Below are positions 9,120-17,968 of a stretch of DNA of 64,000 nucleotides, one piece after another. The position numbers were made by a program, and so were the translations under genes. This stretch comes from Candidatus Tisiphia endosymbiont of Nemotelus nigrinus (GTDB taxonomy: Bacteria > Pseudomonadota > Alphaproteobacteria > Rickettsiales > Rickettsiaceae), in assembly GCF_964026475.1 (NCBI RefSeq), contig NZ_OZ032151.1, positions 558,001-622,000 on the forward strand, written 5' to 3'. Every line of letters begins with the position of its first letter. Within the stretch, counting starts at the first letter, position 1. The notes beneath the pieces were generated by a model. It worked only from the letters and a program-made list of their open reading frames with translations, made no database searches and was not told the DNA's origin.

Positions 9120-10343
9120 CTATATTTGCTTCTTATTAATAGCAATATAAAATACTAACATCATACTAATTGAAATGATCATTATGAATAATGGTAATTG
9201 TAGCAATGTTCCGTCATGCATATGTCCTATTAACACTGTAAAACCTGCAGCAATTACATAATACATAAAACCAGAGAGTGAGGCAGCAGTGCCAGCAAAT
9301 TGACCATAATTTTCTAAAGCCTGACCTAAACAGTTGGGAGTTACCATCGTACCACCAGTATTAATCATACTCATCCATAATAAAGTTTGTAATACCGATA
9401 CTGTTACATCATCTTTATTAATTAGACTAAAATAACTAGATAAAAAGAATAGCATAGATCCTAAGCACATAAGCTTAATGCCTGCAGAAATAATATAGTC
9501 AGAGGTTCTTTGCATTTGGTGCATCTTTTTAGATATAAGCCCACCTAAAATTAAGGGAATACACGGAAATAATGCTATCATACCAAATGATGAAGTGGTA
9601 ATATTTAGTCCTGAGATAAAATAAAAAGGTGCTTCAGCAAAATAGCCAAATGAAATGCCATTTACTGCTCCAACTAAAAATACAAAACCGATAAATCTTA
9701 TATCTCTGATCATTTTATTAAAACATTCTTTATATAATCCAATAGCTGAGCGTTTAACCATTAGATTCTGGTTAGTTTCTGGAAGTTTAGCTGATATTAA
9801 CGCCATAATGAATATTGCTATTGCGATTAGTACAAGAAATACGGCTGACCAATGATAAAATTTTATTACAAAACTACCTATAACTGGACCTATAGCAGGA
9901 GCAAAGGCCATAGCAATAGTTATAGTTGAGAATACCCTGCCACGATCTTTTGGTGGTATTGCCTCTCTAGCTATGGCTATCCCTAATACTGAACCAACAC
10001 TAGCACCAAAAGCTTGCATAAATCTTGCAGCCAGTAACATATTTATATTATCTGCTAGATAACAAATGCAGCATGATAAGGCGTAGACTAAAAATCCCGC
10101 AAGTAAACAAGACTTACGTCCGTAAGAATCAGATAAGTTACCCCATATTAACACACCAACAGCAAAACCAAACAAATAAATAGTAAGTGTGTATTCAGCT
10201 AAATTAGCACTAATTGCTAAATCCTTGGCTAAGCTAGGAAGTGAGGGAGTATAAATGGTTTCACTTAATATAGGTATTGCAATAATTAATATAATAATGT
10301 ATAATGGTATAATGAGAGTGTTTTTAATTTTATTTGGCTTCAT
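9120..10343 (-). CDS. Bcr/CflA family multidrug efflux MFS transporter
   Basis: 407 aa with about 12 hydrophobic segments. The first part carries ETIYTPSLPSLAKDL, which is characteristic of the Bcr/CflA group, then the loop 2-3 motif GNLSDSYGRKSCLL and the GxxxGPxxG-like motif PAIGPVIGSFV. Members export drugs or metabolites using proton exchange; the substrate here is unknown. A short N-terminal lysine stretch precedes the first membrane helix. The gene looks intact and stands alone, with palindromic repeats upstream. Confidence 0.9.
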   Translation of the reverse strand: MKPNKIKNTLIIPLYIIILIIAIPILSETIYTPSLPSLAKDLAISANLAEYTLTIYLFGFAVGVLIWGNLSDSYGRKSCLLAGFLVYALSCCICYLADNINMLLAARFMQAFGASVGSVLGIAIAREAIPPKDRGRVFSTITIAMAFAPAIGPVIGSFVIKFYHWSAVFLVLIAIAIFIMALISAKLPETNQNLMVKRSAIGLYKECFNKMIRDIRFIGFVFLVGAVNGISFGYFAEAPFYFISGLNITTSSFGMIALFPCIPLILGGLISKKMHQMQRTSDYIISAGIKLMCLGSMLFFLSSYFSLINKDDVTVSVLQTLLWMSMINTGGTMVTPNCLGQALENYGQFAGTAASLSGFMYYVIAAGFTVLIGHMHDGTLLQLPLFIMIISISMMLVFYIAINKKQI

Positions 10344-11146
10344 AACAACTCAACTATTAACTGAATGTTTGGTACTTTATAAGCTAACCCATTAGTATTA
10401 CACCATAATTGCGAGGAGGGCGTAAAGCTTGGTGAAGCAAAGTGACTAGAAATGTACCTGCTTCGTCGCCGCAAAGTGGCTTCTTGTAGTGAGGTCAATT
10501 TGCTATGGCTTAAATATTATTCGGGTTAACTATATACTAAAGTTTCAGAACATTACACCAAATTTTTAAAATTGCAAGTTGTATATAATTTCAGAGAGCT
10601 ATAAGAGATTTAAGAATAGGTATACTCAAAGCAGAAGAGTATATTTGTTAATTAATAACTTGCCTTACGCATAACCCCTATGACAATTTAAAAATTGCAG
10701 AAAAGTACAAGACGTCATTACGAGACCACGTAGTGTTTGTGGCAATTCACATTCAATTGCTTCGTTGCTACTATAAGTAGCTTCTCGCAATGACGAAAAG
10801 GCGTCAGTTTAAGGAGAAAGTAAAATAGGTCTGAAAGTACATATTTGAAGGATGGATGGCCTATTTTTTCTACAAGATTTTTTGGCAAATTTTTGTAACT
10901 TTGCCAAAAATCTCTCGTTTGCTTGGAAAAATTTTTGCATACCTTGACTGTATCCTATTATTGATTTAATCATGTAAGTGATTTTTTATTATTTGTTAAC
11001 AACTAATTTCGTGGGGATATATCAGCTTACAATGACGCTTGTATAGAATAATATCCTTATAATTTTTGTTATTTTTACGATAGAATAAAAAATGCAGGGT
11101 ATGATGTGGACAATCCTATTCTAATTTTTTTATAATTACCTCTTCT
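10344..11146. repeat. Repeat-rich intergenic region
   Basis: No gene is supported here. Two palindromic elements lie at about 10378-10533 and 10708-10800 (CATTGCGAGGAG, CTTCGTCG and CTCGCAATGACG blocks; the first has outer arms TAAGCTAACCCATTAG and TTGCTATGGCTTAAAT). A different repeat at about 10925-11040 (CAAAAATTTTTCC... CTAATTTCGTGGGGATATATCAG) recurs in inverted orientation at about 30985-31110. The segment around 11083-11110 with AGAATAAAAAATG is echoed at 44318-44345. Confidence 0.7.
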
Positions 11147-11421
11147 TTAAAGAGTTTTAGATGATTTTTGATACAACAACCAATGAATAATAAAAAATAT
11201 TAAACTAGTAATTATCCAACTAGCATTATTAATCAGGCTAGACACTGCTTCCTTTTCTACTTTTTGTATATAATTTGTTTTCTCAAGATTCATCTTTTTG
11301 TCTATTTCTGCTTCGCTTAATAATCTAATTTTTTCTGCTTCTTGCGGATTCTTAGAATTAATAAAGTCTTCGACAGAATTAAACTTAGCTGTATCATAAT
11401 TATATTTATATTCTGGTAATA

Positions 11422-12372
11422 CTAGGTGTTTAGTCCCAGGATGTGGTGGTTAGGGTTAATAATAAATTTATTTGGATCAGATGTCCATGTTTTTATGATA
11501 AATTCATAAGGAGTTAAACCTTTAAGAGCTTTAAGTCTTTTTGCGAAATTGTAGGCATTGATAAAATCATATAAATGTTGTTTAAGTTGCTGATGATTGT
11601 CATAATAAAAACGTTTAACAGTTGCCTCTTTAATAGTACGATTCATACGTTCTACCTGTCCATTAGTCCATGGATGATTAACTTTTGTTAGCCTGTGTTC
11701 AATATTGTATTCATAGCAAATACGATCAAAAATATGCATCCAAGCATTCTTATCTACTGTTCTGTTAGTAAATTGAATACCATTATCTGTCAAAATAGTA
11801 TGAATTTTATAAGGTATAGCTTTAATTAAATTACGAAGAAATTGTGCTGTTTCTGTCTTGGTACATCTTGGTAAAAGTTCTACATACACAAACTTTGAAG
11901 TGCGATCAATAGCAACAAATAGATAGAGTTTACCTTCTTCTGTTTTGACTTCAGCAATATCTATATGGAAATAACCAATTGGATAAAGTTTAAACTTCTT
12001 CTTGGTTTTGTTATTTCCTTTTACTTCCGGTAACCTACTAACATTATGGCGTTGAAGAAGTCTATGTAAAGAAGATCTAGTAAGCTTGGGAATACTGACT
12101 TGTAAAGCATATAAGCAATCATCTAAAGATAATAAAGTGTGTTTACGAAATGCTATACACATAGCTTCTTCTTCAGAAGTTAATACTGTAGAAGATGGTT
12201 CTTTGGGACCCATACAAGTATCTTGTAATGTAGTTCGTTTCTTCCACTTAGCAACTGTTTTAGGATTAATAGAATATTTTCTTGCTAAAGTCTTTAAGCT
12301 CTCTTGACTATTTTGGATTGCGAAACGTATTGCCTCTGTCGTTTTGGCACAGCCGTGTAATATTTGTCCCAT
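11422..12372 (-). CDS. IS481-type DDE transposase, copy 1
   Basis: 316 aa. An N-terminal helix-turn-helix (about 20-45: SLKTLARKYSINPKTVAKWKK) precedes an rve-type integrase core with catalytic D138 (HIDIAE), D196 (LTDNG) and E241 (GQVERMNRTIKE). It differs from the copy at 58467-59417 at only three residues (N209H, A273V, I311T). The coding frame runs through the whole IS right to its edge, and the TAG stop is part of the CTAG target duplication. It appears intact. Confidence 0.95.
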   Translation of the reverse strand: MGQILHGCAKTTEAIRFAIQNSQESLKTLARKYSINPKTVAKWKKRTTLQDTCMGPKEPSSTVLTSEEEAMCIAFRKHTLLSLDDCLYALQVSIPKLTRSSLHRLLQRHNVSRLPEVKGNNKTKKKFKLYPIGYFHIDIAEVKTEEGKLYLFVAIDRTSKFVYVELLPRCTKTETAQFLRNLIKAIPYKIHTILTDNGIQFTNRTVDKNAWMHIFDRICYEYNIEHRLTKVNHPWTNGQVERMNRTIKEATVKRFYYDNHQQLKQHLYDFINAYNFAKRLKALKGLTPYEFIIKTWTSDPNKFIINPNHHILGLNT

Positions 12373-12432
12373 AATTCCTCTCTTGATGGTAATTCTTTAT
12401 AATATACACCATTACACCCTGGGACTAAACAC
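11426..12432 (-). mobile_element. IS481-type insertion sequence, copy 1 (1007 bp)
   Basis: The ends GTGTTTAGTCCCAGG (11426) and its inverse CCTGGGACTAAACAC (to 12432) form terminal inverted repeats. The element is flanked by direct CTAG at 11422-11425 and 12433-12436. A second copy of exactly the same length, also flanked by CTAG, lies at 58407-59413 in the other orientation. It interrupts a small membrane-protein gene. Confidence 0.92.
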
Positions 12433-12608
12433 CTAGAGTTATAGTGTTTTGCATAACTTGTACCAATGTGAACATAAGAATCAGGGTAGCAAAGAGACAA
12501 ATCACCATACTATAAAGTTGTAATAAATTTTTAAACATACTGTCTCCCAATTATAAACATGATACTATTTTTTTAGTTACCTAGATAAATGAGTTTTTCT
12601 TTAATTTT

Positions 12609-12780
12609 ACTATAAGCTATCCTGATTAGCATTTATCCGTAGCAAACTGACGTCATTGTGAGGAGTTACTTATAGTGTAACGATGAAACAACCCAAGAAA
12701 GTGTTTGTTTTGGATTACTTCCCAGCTACTCCTCCTCGCTAATAGATGCTTGCTATGGCTAAATACTAATCGGGTCAGCT
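12609..12780. repeat. Composite palindromic repeat with outer arms
   Basis: An outer arm at about 12609-12645 (AAGCTATCCTGATTAGCATT... GTAGCAAA) pairs imperfectly with 12748-12780 (TTGCTATGGCTAAATACTAATCGGGTCAGC). Inside are CGTCATTGTGAGGAG and CTCCTCGC blocks. It abuts the stop codon of the neighbouring minus-strand gene. The same outer arm recurs around other copies near 10378, 20774, 30950 and 41340. Confidence 0.7.
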
Positions 12781-13734
12781 CTATCTATTATTTACATTAG
12801 GTTTTTGTCTAGTTACTGGTGATTTCGTTGGTGTCTCTATTGGTAATTTTGGTTGAGTATTAGATGGTGTTTTTCTTTGCTTAACCTTTTGCAGACTATG
12901 TTTTATTTTGTCTGCCCTTAATTCTTGTGCCTTTTTAAATGCTACCAATGGCTCATTTAGCTTTTTAACATCTGCTTGTATTTTATCTAACGAAATTTGT
13001 TGATTCTGCTGCTTAGGAGCAGGAGCGGAGTTTTGAGTTTGTGAATTACCAAAGACCTCTTTAATCTTATCAACAATAACATCTATAATGGCATTCATAA
13101 TTTTTGTAAACCAACCTGTTGTTTGTTCAGGTGTTGTCACTGATGGTGGTAAAGTATCCTTATCACTCTTATCGGGTTCGGATGGTTTTCTAACTACCGG
13201 CTCTGGCGATGTTGCAGGAGAACTAGTCCCTAACTTATTATCATCTGGACGGGCAGTTACTTTATTAACTACTTTCCTTGTTGGTTTTATCGGCTGAGAT
13301 TGTTTAACCTCGTTGTCTTTTGATTTATCAACTTTCTTTTGTGGTTTTTCGACAGTTGGTGTTGAATCTTTTAACTTTTTCAGTCTAGCCTCTAATTCTT
13401 TGACAGTTGGTGTTGGTGCAGGGTTTTTTAACGCTTCTTCCGTAGGCCTTGGGTCTCTTATAGCCTTAAGTCTATCTGCTATTTCTTGATCTTTTTGTTT
13501 GCCTAATGCAGCACTTTTTTTATCTAAATTAACTTCAGACTGCATTTGCTCTAGCAATTTATCTACTTCCTGATCGGAAACAGAACCAGTAACTCTATCT
13601 AATGAATCATTGAATACATCCTCCACTTTTTCAAATTTAGATAATTCCCTATCTAAATCACCAGATACCTTTTCAAATTCCTCATTAATATTTTGTATTT
13701 TATTACTCAAAGAACTAGATTTTTTCCTAGACAT
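12781..13734 (-). CDS. Hypothetical disordered, coiled-coil protein
   Basis: 317 aa, no family recognised. The N-terminal 130 residues are charged and heptad-like (IQNINEEFEKVSGDLDRELSKFEKVED), predicting coiled coil. The middle is rich in P, T, K and S and looks disordered. A single amphipathic or hydrophobic stretch (GWFTKIMNAIIDVIVDKIKEVF, about 215-235) could bind a membrane. The C-terminus is Q-, K- and P-rich. No signal peptide is seen. The composition resembles secreted effector or cytoskeleton-linked proteins of Rickettsia, but that is inference. The continuous frame with a good ATG supports a real gene. Confidence 0.75.
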   Translation of the reverse strand: MSRKKSSSLSNKIQNINEEFEKVSGDLDRELSKFEKVEDVFNDSLDRVTGSVSDQEVDKLLEQMQSEVNLDKKSAALGKQKDQEIADRLKAIRDPRPTEEALKNPAPTPTVKELEARLKKLKDSTPTVEKPQKKVDKSKDNEVKQSQPIKPTRKVVNKVTARPDDNKLGTSSPATSPEPVVRKPSEPDKSDKDTLPPSVTTPEQTTGWFTKIMNAIIDVIVDKIKEVFGNSQTQNSAPAPKQQNQQISLDKIQADVKKLNEPLVAFKKAQELRADKIKHSLQKVKQRKTPSNTQPKLPIETPTKSPVTRQKPNVNNR

Positions 13735-14033
13735 ATTATAACCAAATTAGTTATTTAATACACATACATACATATATTATAACCTATTCTATTAGTTCCT
13801 ACTAGTAATTTTACCAAATATGTATTTTTTTTAACTCTTTATACTTGTAAGACTGTTACTTTTGTGATATACATACTATGCTATAATTGATGGTGTTCTC
13901 GCTAACATGCTCACACAACAAGTTCTTCCTTCTCCCCCACTATCAAACAAACAGTTGCTTGCATTTTTTGCGATGATAGTCGGAATGTTTATGGCAATAT
14001 TGGATATTCAAATTGTTGCCAGTTCTTTATCAG

Positions 14034-14391
14034 CCTAAACATTGGTATACTACGCACCATGTAACAAAATATAAGAAACTGGCTCTGTACCACACTTCAG
14101 CGTAGTACCCCTTTTAACAATAATCATTCATTAAGTAACAGATGTATTATTTGCTATATTTCTATAAAATAAAGTAACCAAGCTAATTATTAAGAACAAT
14201 AATCGTCGATGCCATTGGTGCGTTGATCACAGCCCGTTCATCAGCATGGTTTTGGAGTTTTGGTAACATCATTGATGGCATCATACACAAATATTTAAGT
14301 GTATGAGAGACCTCGTTTAGAAGAGTAATTCTATTGCCCCTCCAACTTAAAATTAGCTTGGCTTAACAATATTCTACAAAAAGGAGGTGAA
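14034..14391 (+). ncRNA. Candidate IS110 bridge RNA region (left end)
   Basis: This non-coding left end contains two perfect 8-bp inverted repeats that would form large loops: TACTACGC (about 14047) with GCGTAGTA (about 14100), and GATGCCAT (about 14209) with ATGGCATC (about 14274). Loop 1 holds TAAGAAACTG (14072-14081), an exact complement of CAGTTTCTTA at the right end of the element (15751-15760). A small hairpin CATACAC/GTGTATG follows near 14282-14305. IS110 elements are known to encode a bridge RNA with donor- and target-binding loops in this position. RNA ends and target guide are not determined. Confidence 0.5.
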
Positions 14392-15738
14392 ATGGTAAAG
14401 GAAAATAATGATAAACAGAAATTGGAAATAATGAATCCTAATGCAGCAGGGATTGATATCGGCTCTAGAGAACATTATGTTTGTGTACCAGTTGGCAGAG
14501 ATAAAGAAGTTGTTAAAAAATTTGCTGCTTTTACTAGTGATTTAAAAGAAATGGTAAATTGGTTAAAAGAATGTAAGATTAAGACGATAGCCATGGAATC
14601 AACAGGTGTATATTGGATACCGGTGTTTCAAATATTAGAGACTAATGGGTTTGAGGTTAAATTAGTTAATGCCCGTTATGCAAAAAATGTCCCTGGACGT
14701 AAGACAGATGTGAAAGATTGTCAGTGGTTACAAAGGTTACATAGCTATGGTTTATTAAACGGTTCATTTCGTCCTAATAACCAAATATGCGTATTGCGTA
14801 GTTATCTAAGGCAAAGAGATAGATTAATAAAAAGTAGTAGAATTCATATTAATCGTATGCAAAAAGCCCTTAATGAAATGAATATCCAATTACATCATGT
14901 AATTAGTGACATCACTGGTATTAGTGGAATGAAGATAATTAAAGCTATTATAGTTGGAGAAAGAGACGCTAAAAAGTTAGCTGAATTTAAAGATTATCGT
15001 ATTAAGAGCAACAGTGAAACTATCATTAAGGCATTAGAGGGAGATTATAGAAAAGAACAGCTTGCTATCCTAAAGCAAGAGTTAGAGTTATATGAATTCT
15101 ATCTCACTAAAATAGAAGAATGTGATAAATCAATCAAAGAATGTTACGAGGAATTTGATAAATATAATGGCGATGCTATTTTAGAGGGAAATGATAAAAA
15201 GCGTAAAGTAAGCAAAAATGCCCCTAAAACATTTGATTTGAGACAATCTTTATATAATGTATCAGGGATAGATTTTAGCAAAATACCAGGATTTGATGTA
15301 TTAACCGTGCAAACAATGATAGCGGAAGTAGGTTTAGATATGAGTAAATGGAAGACAGAAAAGCATTTTACTTCATGGCTTGGTCTTAGCCCTAATAATC
15401 AAATTACTGGTGGAAAAGTTTTTAAAACAAGAACCAAGAAAGTAATTAATAAAGCAAGCATAGCACTTCGAATGTCTGCTTTGAGTTTAGGGAAAGGGAA
15501 ATCGGCACTAGCTGGTTATTATAGACGGATGAAAAACAAGATTGGGTCACCAAAAGCCATTACTGCTACTGCAAGAAAATTAGCATGTTTATTTTATCGG
15601 TTACTAAAATACGGTCAGGATTATGTAGAGCAAGGAATTGAAGCATATGAAAAGCAATATCAGGAAAAAATGATAGAAAATTTAAGAAAACAAGCGGTAA
15701 AGCTAGGTTTTGAGCTGGTTACAATAGAACCTTGCTAA
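14392..15738 (+). CDS. IS110-family transposase (DEDD recombinase)
   Basis: 448 aa; ATG preceded by the strong site AAGGAGGTGA. The N-terminal RuvC-like domain has the DEDD set: D22 (GIDIGS), E69 (MESTGVYW), D106 and D109 (GRKTDVKD). A central coiled-coil region follows (about 200-270). The C-terminal Tnp20 domain has IPGFDVLTVQTMIAEVG, FTSWLGLSPNNQITGGK and an ASIALRMSA segment near residue 355, which carries the expected catalytic serine. It appears complete. Confidence 0.96.
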   Translation: MVKENNDKQKLEIMNPNAAGIDIGSREHYVCVPVGRDKEVVKKFAAFTSDLKEMVNWLKECKIKTIAMESTGVYWIPVFQILETNGFEVKLVNARYAKNVPGRKTDVKDCQWLQRLHSYGLLNGSFRPNNQICVLRSYLRQRDRLIKSSRIHINRMQKALNEMNIQLHHVISDITGISGMKIIKAIIVGERDAKKLAEFKDYRIKSNSETIIKALEGDYRKEQLAILKQELELYEFYLTKIEECDKSIKECYEEFDKYNGDAILEGNDKKRKVSKNAPKTFDLRQSLYNVSGIDFSKIPGFDVLTVQTMIAEVGLDMSKWKTEKHFTSWLGLSPNNQITGGKVFKTRTKKVINKASIALRMSALSLGKGKSALAGYYRRMKNKIGSPKAITATARKLACLFYRLLKYGQDYVEQGIEAYEKQYQEKMIENLRKQAVKLGFELVTIEPC

Positions 15739-17186
15739 AATACTTTTTAGCAGTTTCTTAGAAGTCATTGCAGCGGGTCTTTCTGCTTCTAGCGATGAAT
15801 TATCTTGGGTTCAAACGTCATATCTTATAGCAGAAGTGATTATAATACCAATAACTGGTTTTACCGCTAGACTTCTTTCTACTAGAATTTCTTATTTTAT
15901 TGCCGCTTTGGGCTTTACAATTATGAGTATCCTATGTTCGTTGGCAGTCAACATAGAAACAATGATTATTTTTAGAGCTTTACAAGGATTTTTTGGTGGG
16001 GCAATGATACCAACAGTTTTTAGTACAATATTTATAATTTTTCCTGTTGCGAAACGTCCAGCAGTTACTGTGGTAGTAGGATTAGTCGTGACGATAGCCC
16101 CAACACTTGGTCCAACACTTGGGGGCTACATTACTGAAGGCTTATCTTGGCATTTTATGTTTTTACTCAATGTAATACCTGGCATTTTTGTTTGTGTGAT
16201 CGTATATTTATATGCTGATTTTGATCAACCTAATTACGGCTTACTTAAGAATTTTGATTTTCTTGGTATTATTTTACTGACTATTACTCTTGCTTCTTTG
16301 CAATATGTTTTAGAAGAAGGAAATAAAAAAGGTTGGACAGAAAATAGTTTGATATTATTCCTTATCATCCTGACTGTTGTTGGGTTCATTACGTTAGTTA
16401 TTAGAGAACTAACATTTATTAATCCAATCTTAGATTTAACACTTTTTGTTGACAAAAATTTTACTTTTGGTTGTGTTTATTCTTTTGTTATAGGTATAGG
16501 ACTCTACGGTGCAGTCTATTTATTACCTTTATTTCTATTTATAATAGCTGGTTTTAATACTGTACAAATCGGTTTTACTATGATGGTTACGGGTGTAGGG
16601 CAATTTCTGTCGGCTCCACTTGCTGGGAAGATGCTTGGTTCTGGAGTAGATTTAAGGATTATGCTGGCTATTGGTCTTGCTATGTTTAGTTTAGGATGCT
16701 ACTTAAATAGTTTTCTAACAGCCGATGCTAAATTTGTTGAGTTTTTCTTACCGCAATTTATTAGAGGATTAGCTATGATGTTTTGTTTTTTACCTACTAA
16801 TAATATTGCTTTAGGCAATATGAGTAAAGATAAGATAGGGAATGCTAGTGGGTTGTATAATCTTACTCGTAACCTTGGAGGAGCTGTTGGTATTGCAGTT
16901 ATTAGCACTCTTCTTACGGATAAAACTAAGATTTTTAGTCAATATCTAAATGAAAATATTTCATCCACTTCACCTTCTGCTCTAATGAAGTTACAGTTTG
17001 TGGGACAATTATTAGATGGTAGAGTGATCGATCCGGAGAAGGTCTCGTATTTTTTGTTAGCCACTAATGTAAATAAGGAAGCATTTGTCATTGCGATAAA
17101 CAGCATATTTGGTATTATAAGTGTGTTGTTTTTTATGGTAATGATCTTCTTACCATTTACATCGATTGTTAAAGGGGGGGGAGGAT

Positions 17187-17672
17187 ATGATGCACACTAA
17201 AATCTTTACTTTAATTATGTTGTTATTGATATTGTTTGGTCTAACAGGATTACCTACTGATATTTTTGCGTTGTTGACTTCCTCGATTATTGTCGGTATA
17301 GCTTATCTTTTTTCGATAAAGCTCAATTTAATTCCAAGTAAGGTCTATTGCAATTATTATTCTATACTATATTTTATTTGGCTAATTAAAGAAATACTGC
17401 TATCTAGCTTAGCAGTAATGAAGATTATATGGCGTAAGAATCTTAATTTACAACCAGTCTTTGAGTGGGTTGATTCGGAACAAAAAAATGAGGTCAGTCT
17501 TGTAATATATGGTAATTCTATTACCCTTACGCCAGGAACTGTAACACTTGACATATCAAATAATATGTTATTAGTACATGCACTTAGGCAATCATCAATT
17601 GACGATTTAAAGTTTGGTGATTCTACTATGAGCAAAAGGATACAGCGAATTTCAACGAGAAACGTTTGTTAA
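17187..17672 (+). CDS. mnhE: Na+/H+ antiporter subunit E (MnhE/MrpE)
   Basis: 161 aa from ATG 17187 (MMHTKIFTL); GGGGGGGAGG lies just upstream as ribosome-binding site. Two or three N-terminal membrane helices are followed by the MnhE signature: [22 protein letters not shown], then [21 protein letters not shown] near the C-terminus. Subunit E is part of the multi-subunit Mrp antiporter that exports sodium; no other subunit is in this window. It overlaps the end of the split exporter gene, so IS110 insertion may also affect its transcription. Confidence 0.9.
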   Translation: MMHTKIFTLIMLLLILFGLTGLPTDIFALLTSSIIVGIAYLFSIKLNLIPSKVYCNYYSILYFIWLIKEILLSSLAVMKIIWRKNLNLQPVFEWVDSEQKNEVSLVIYGNSITLTPGTVTLDISNNMLLVHALRQSSIDDLKFGDSTMSKRIQRISTRNVC

Positions 17673-17719
17673 CCCAATTGGCATTATGCAAAATTTACAA
17701 ATGTCATTGTGGGGAGCTA

Positions 17720-17905
17720 CCACAGCTGTCGAAAGTTAGAAAAGGAAGGGGTTTTAGAAGGGCAACGTCATTGCGAGGAGACCGTAGGTCGACGAAGCAA
17801 TCCATAAAAGTGATTGAAAATGGATTGCTTCGTCGGCTTATGCCTCCTCGCAATGACATTTCCTTGCCTAAAACAGCTTCCTCTTCTAACTTTCGACAGT
17901 TGTGG
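17720..17905. repeat. Nested palindromic repeat upstream of sucA
   Basis: Outer arms CCACAGCTGTCGAAAGTTAG and CTAACTTTCGACAGTTGTGG enclose an inner palindrome with CGTCATTGCGAGGAG, GACGAAGCAATCC, GGATTGCTTCGTCG and CTCCTCGCAATGAC. The same two-layer architecture occurs at 38990-39197. The reading frame of sucA stays open through the whole element. Confidence 0.88.
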
Positions 17906-17968
17906 CTAATAGACATTTGTGAATTAGGCGTAATATCAGTTGGGCTAGTACAATCAAGAAAAGGAATT

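Larger units (their letters stand above)
11147..12538 (-). pseudogene. Small two-TM membrane protein gene split by an IS
   Basis: Removing the insertion at 11426-12432 and one CTAG duplicate joins 12538-12433 to 11421-11147 into one open frame of 126 codons. The product starts MFKNLLQLYSMVICLFATLILMF (one membrane helix), has a charged middle (FNSVEDFINSKNPQEAEKIR), and a second helix near the C-terminus (ASWIITSLIFFIIHWLLY). I do not recognise the family. The exact frame closure strongly supports a real gene that was intact before insertion. As it stands the gene is broken after residue 35. Confidence 0.8.
14034..15761 (+). mobile_element. IS110-family insertion sequence (about 1728 bp)
   Basis: Boundaries come from restoring the interrupted exporter gene: host sequence stops at ...TTTATCAG (14033) and resumes with AAGTCATT at 15762, with a one-base G ambiguity. 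There is no target duplication and no clear terminal inverted repeat, as expected for IS110. The left non-coding end is long (358 bp) and the right one is very short (23 bp), the IS110-group layout in which the guide RNA is encoded upstream of the recombinase. Confidence 0.92.
13907..17200 (+). pseudogene. EmrB-type DHA2 MFS exporter split by IS110
   Basis: The 5' part (13907-14033) encodes MLTQQVLPSPPLSNKQLLAF and a first membrane helix ending LDIQIVASSLS. The 3' part (15762-17200) continues VIAAGLSASSDELSWVQTSYLIAEV, the typical DHA2 helix 1-2 segment, then the remaining helices. Joining them gives exactly 522 codons (521 aa), the usual size for EmrB-like 14-helix exporters, so the insertion left no net frame change. 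A downstream start at 15836 would lack helix 1 and part of helix 2. Substrate unknown. The 3' end overlaps mnhE by 14 bases. Confidence 0.92.

Noticed and set aside
14160..14310. Short frame TIIVDAIGALITARSSAWFW in the IS110 left end
   Set aside because: It looks protein-like but has no good start, is only about 36 codons and sits in the candidate structured RNA; kept as a note in case it is a gene remnant.
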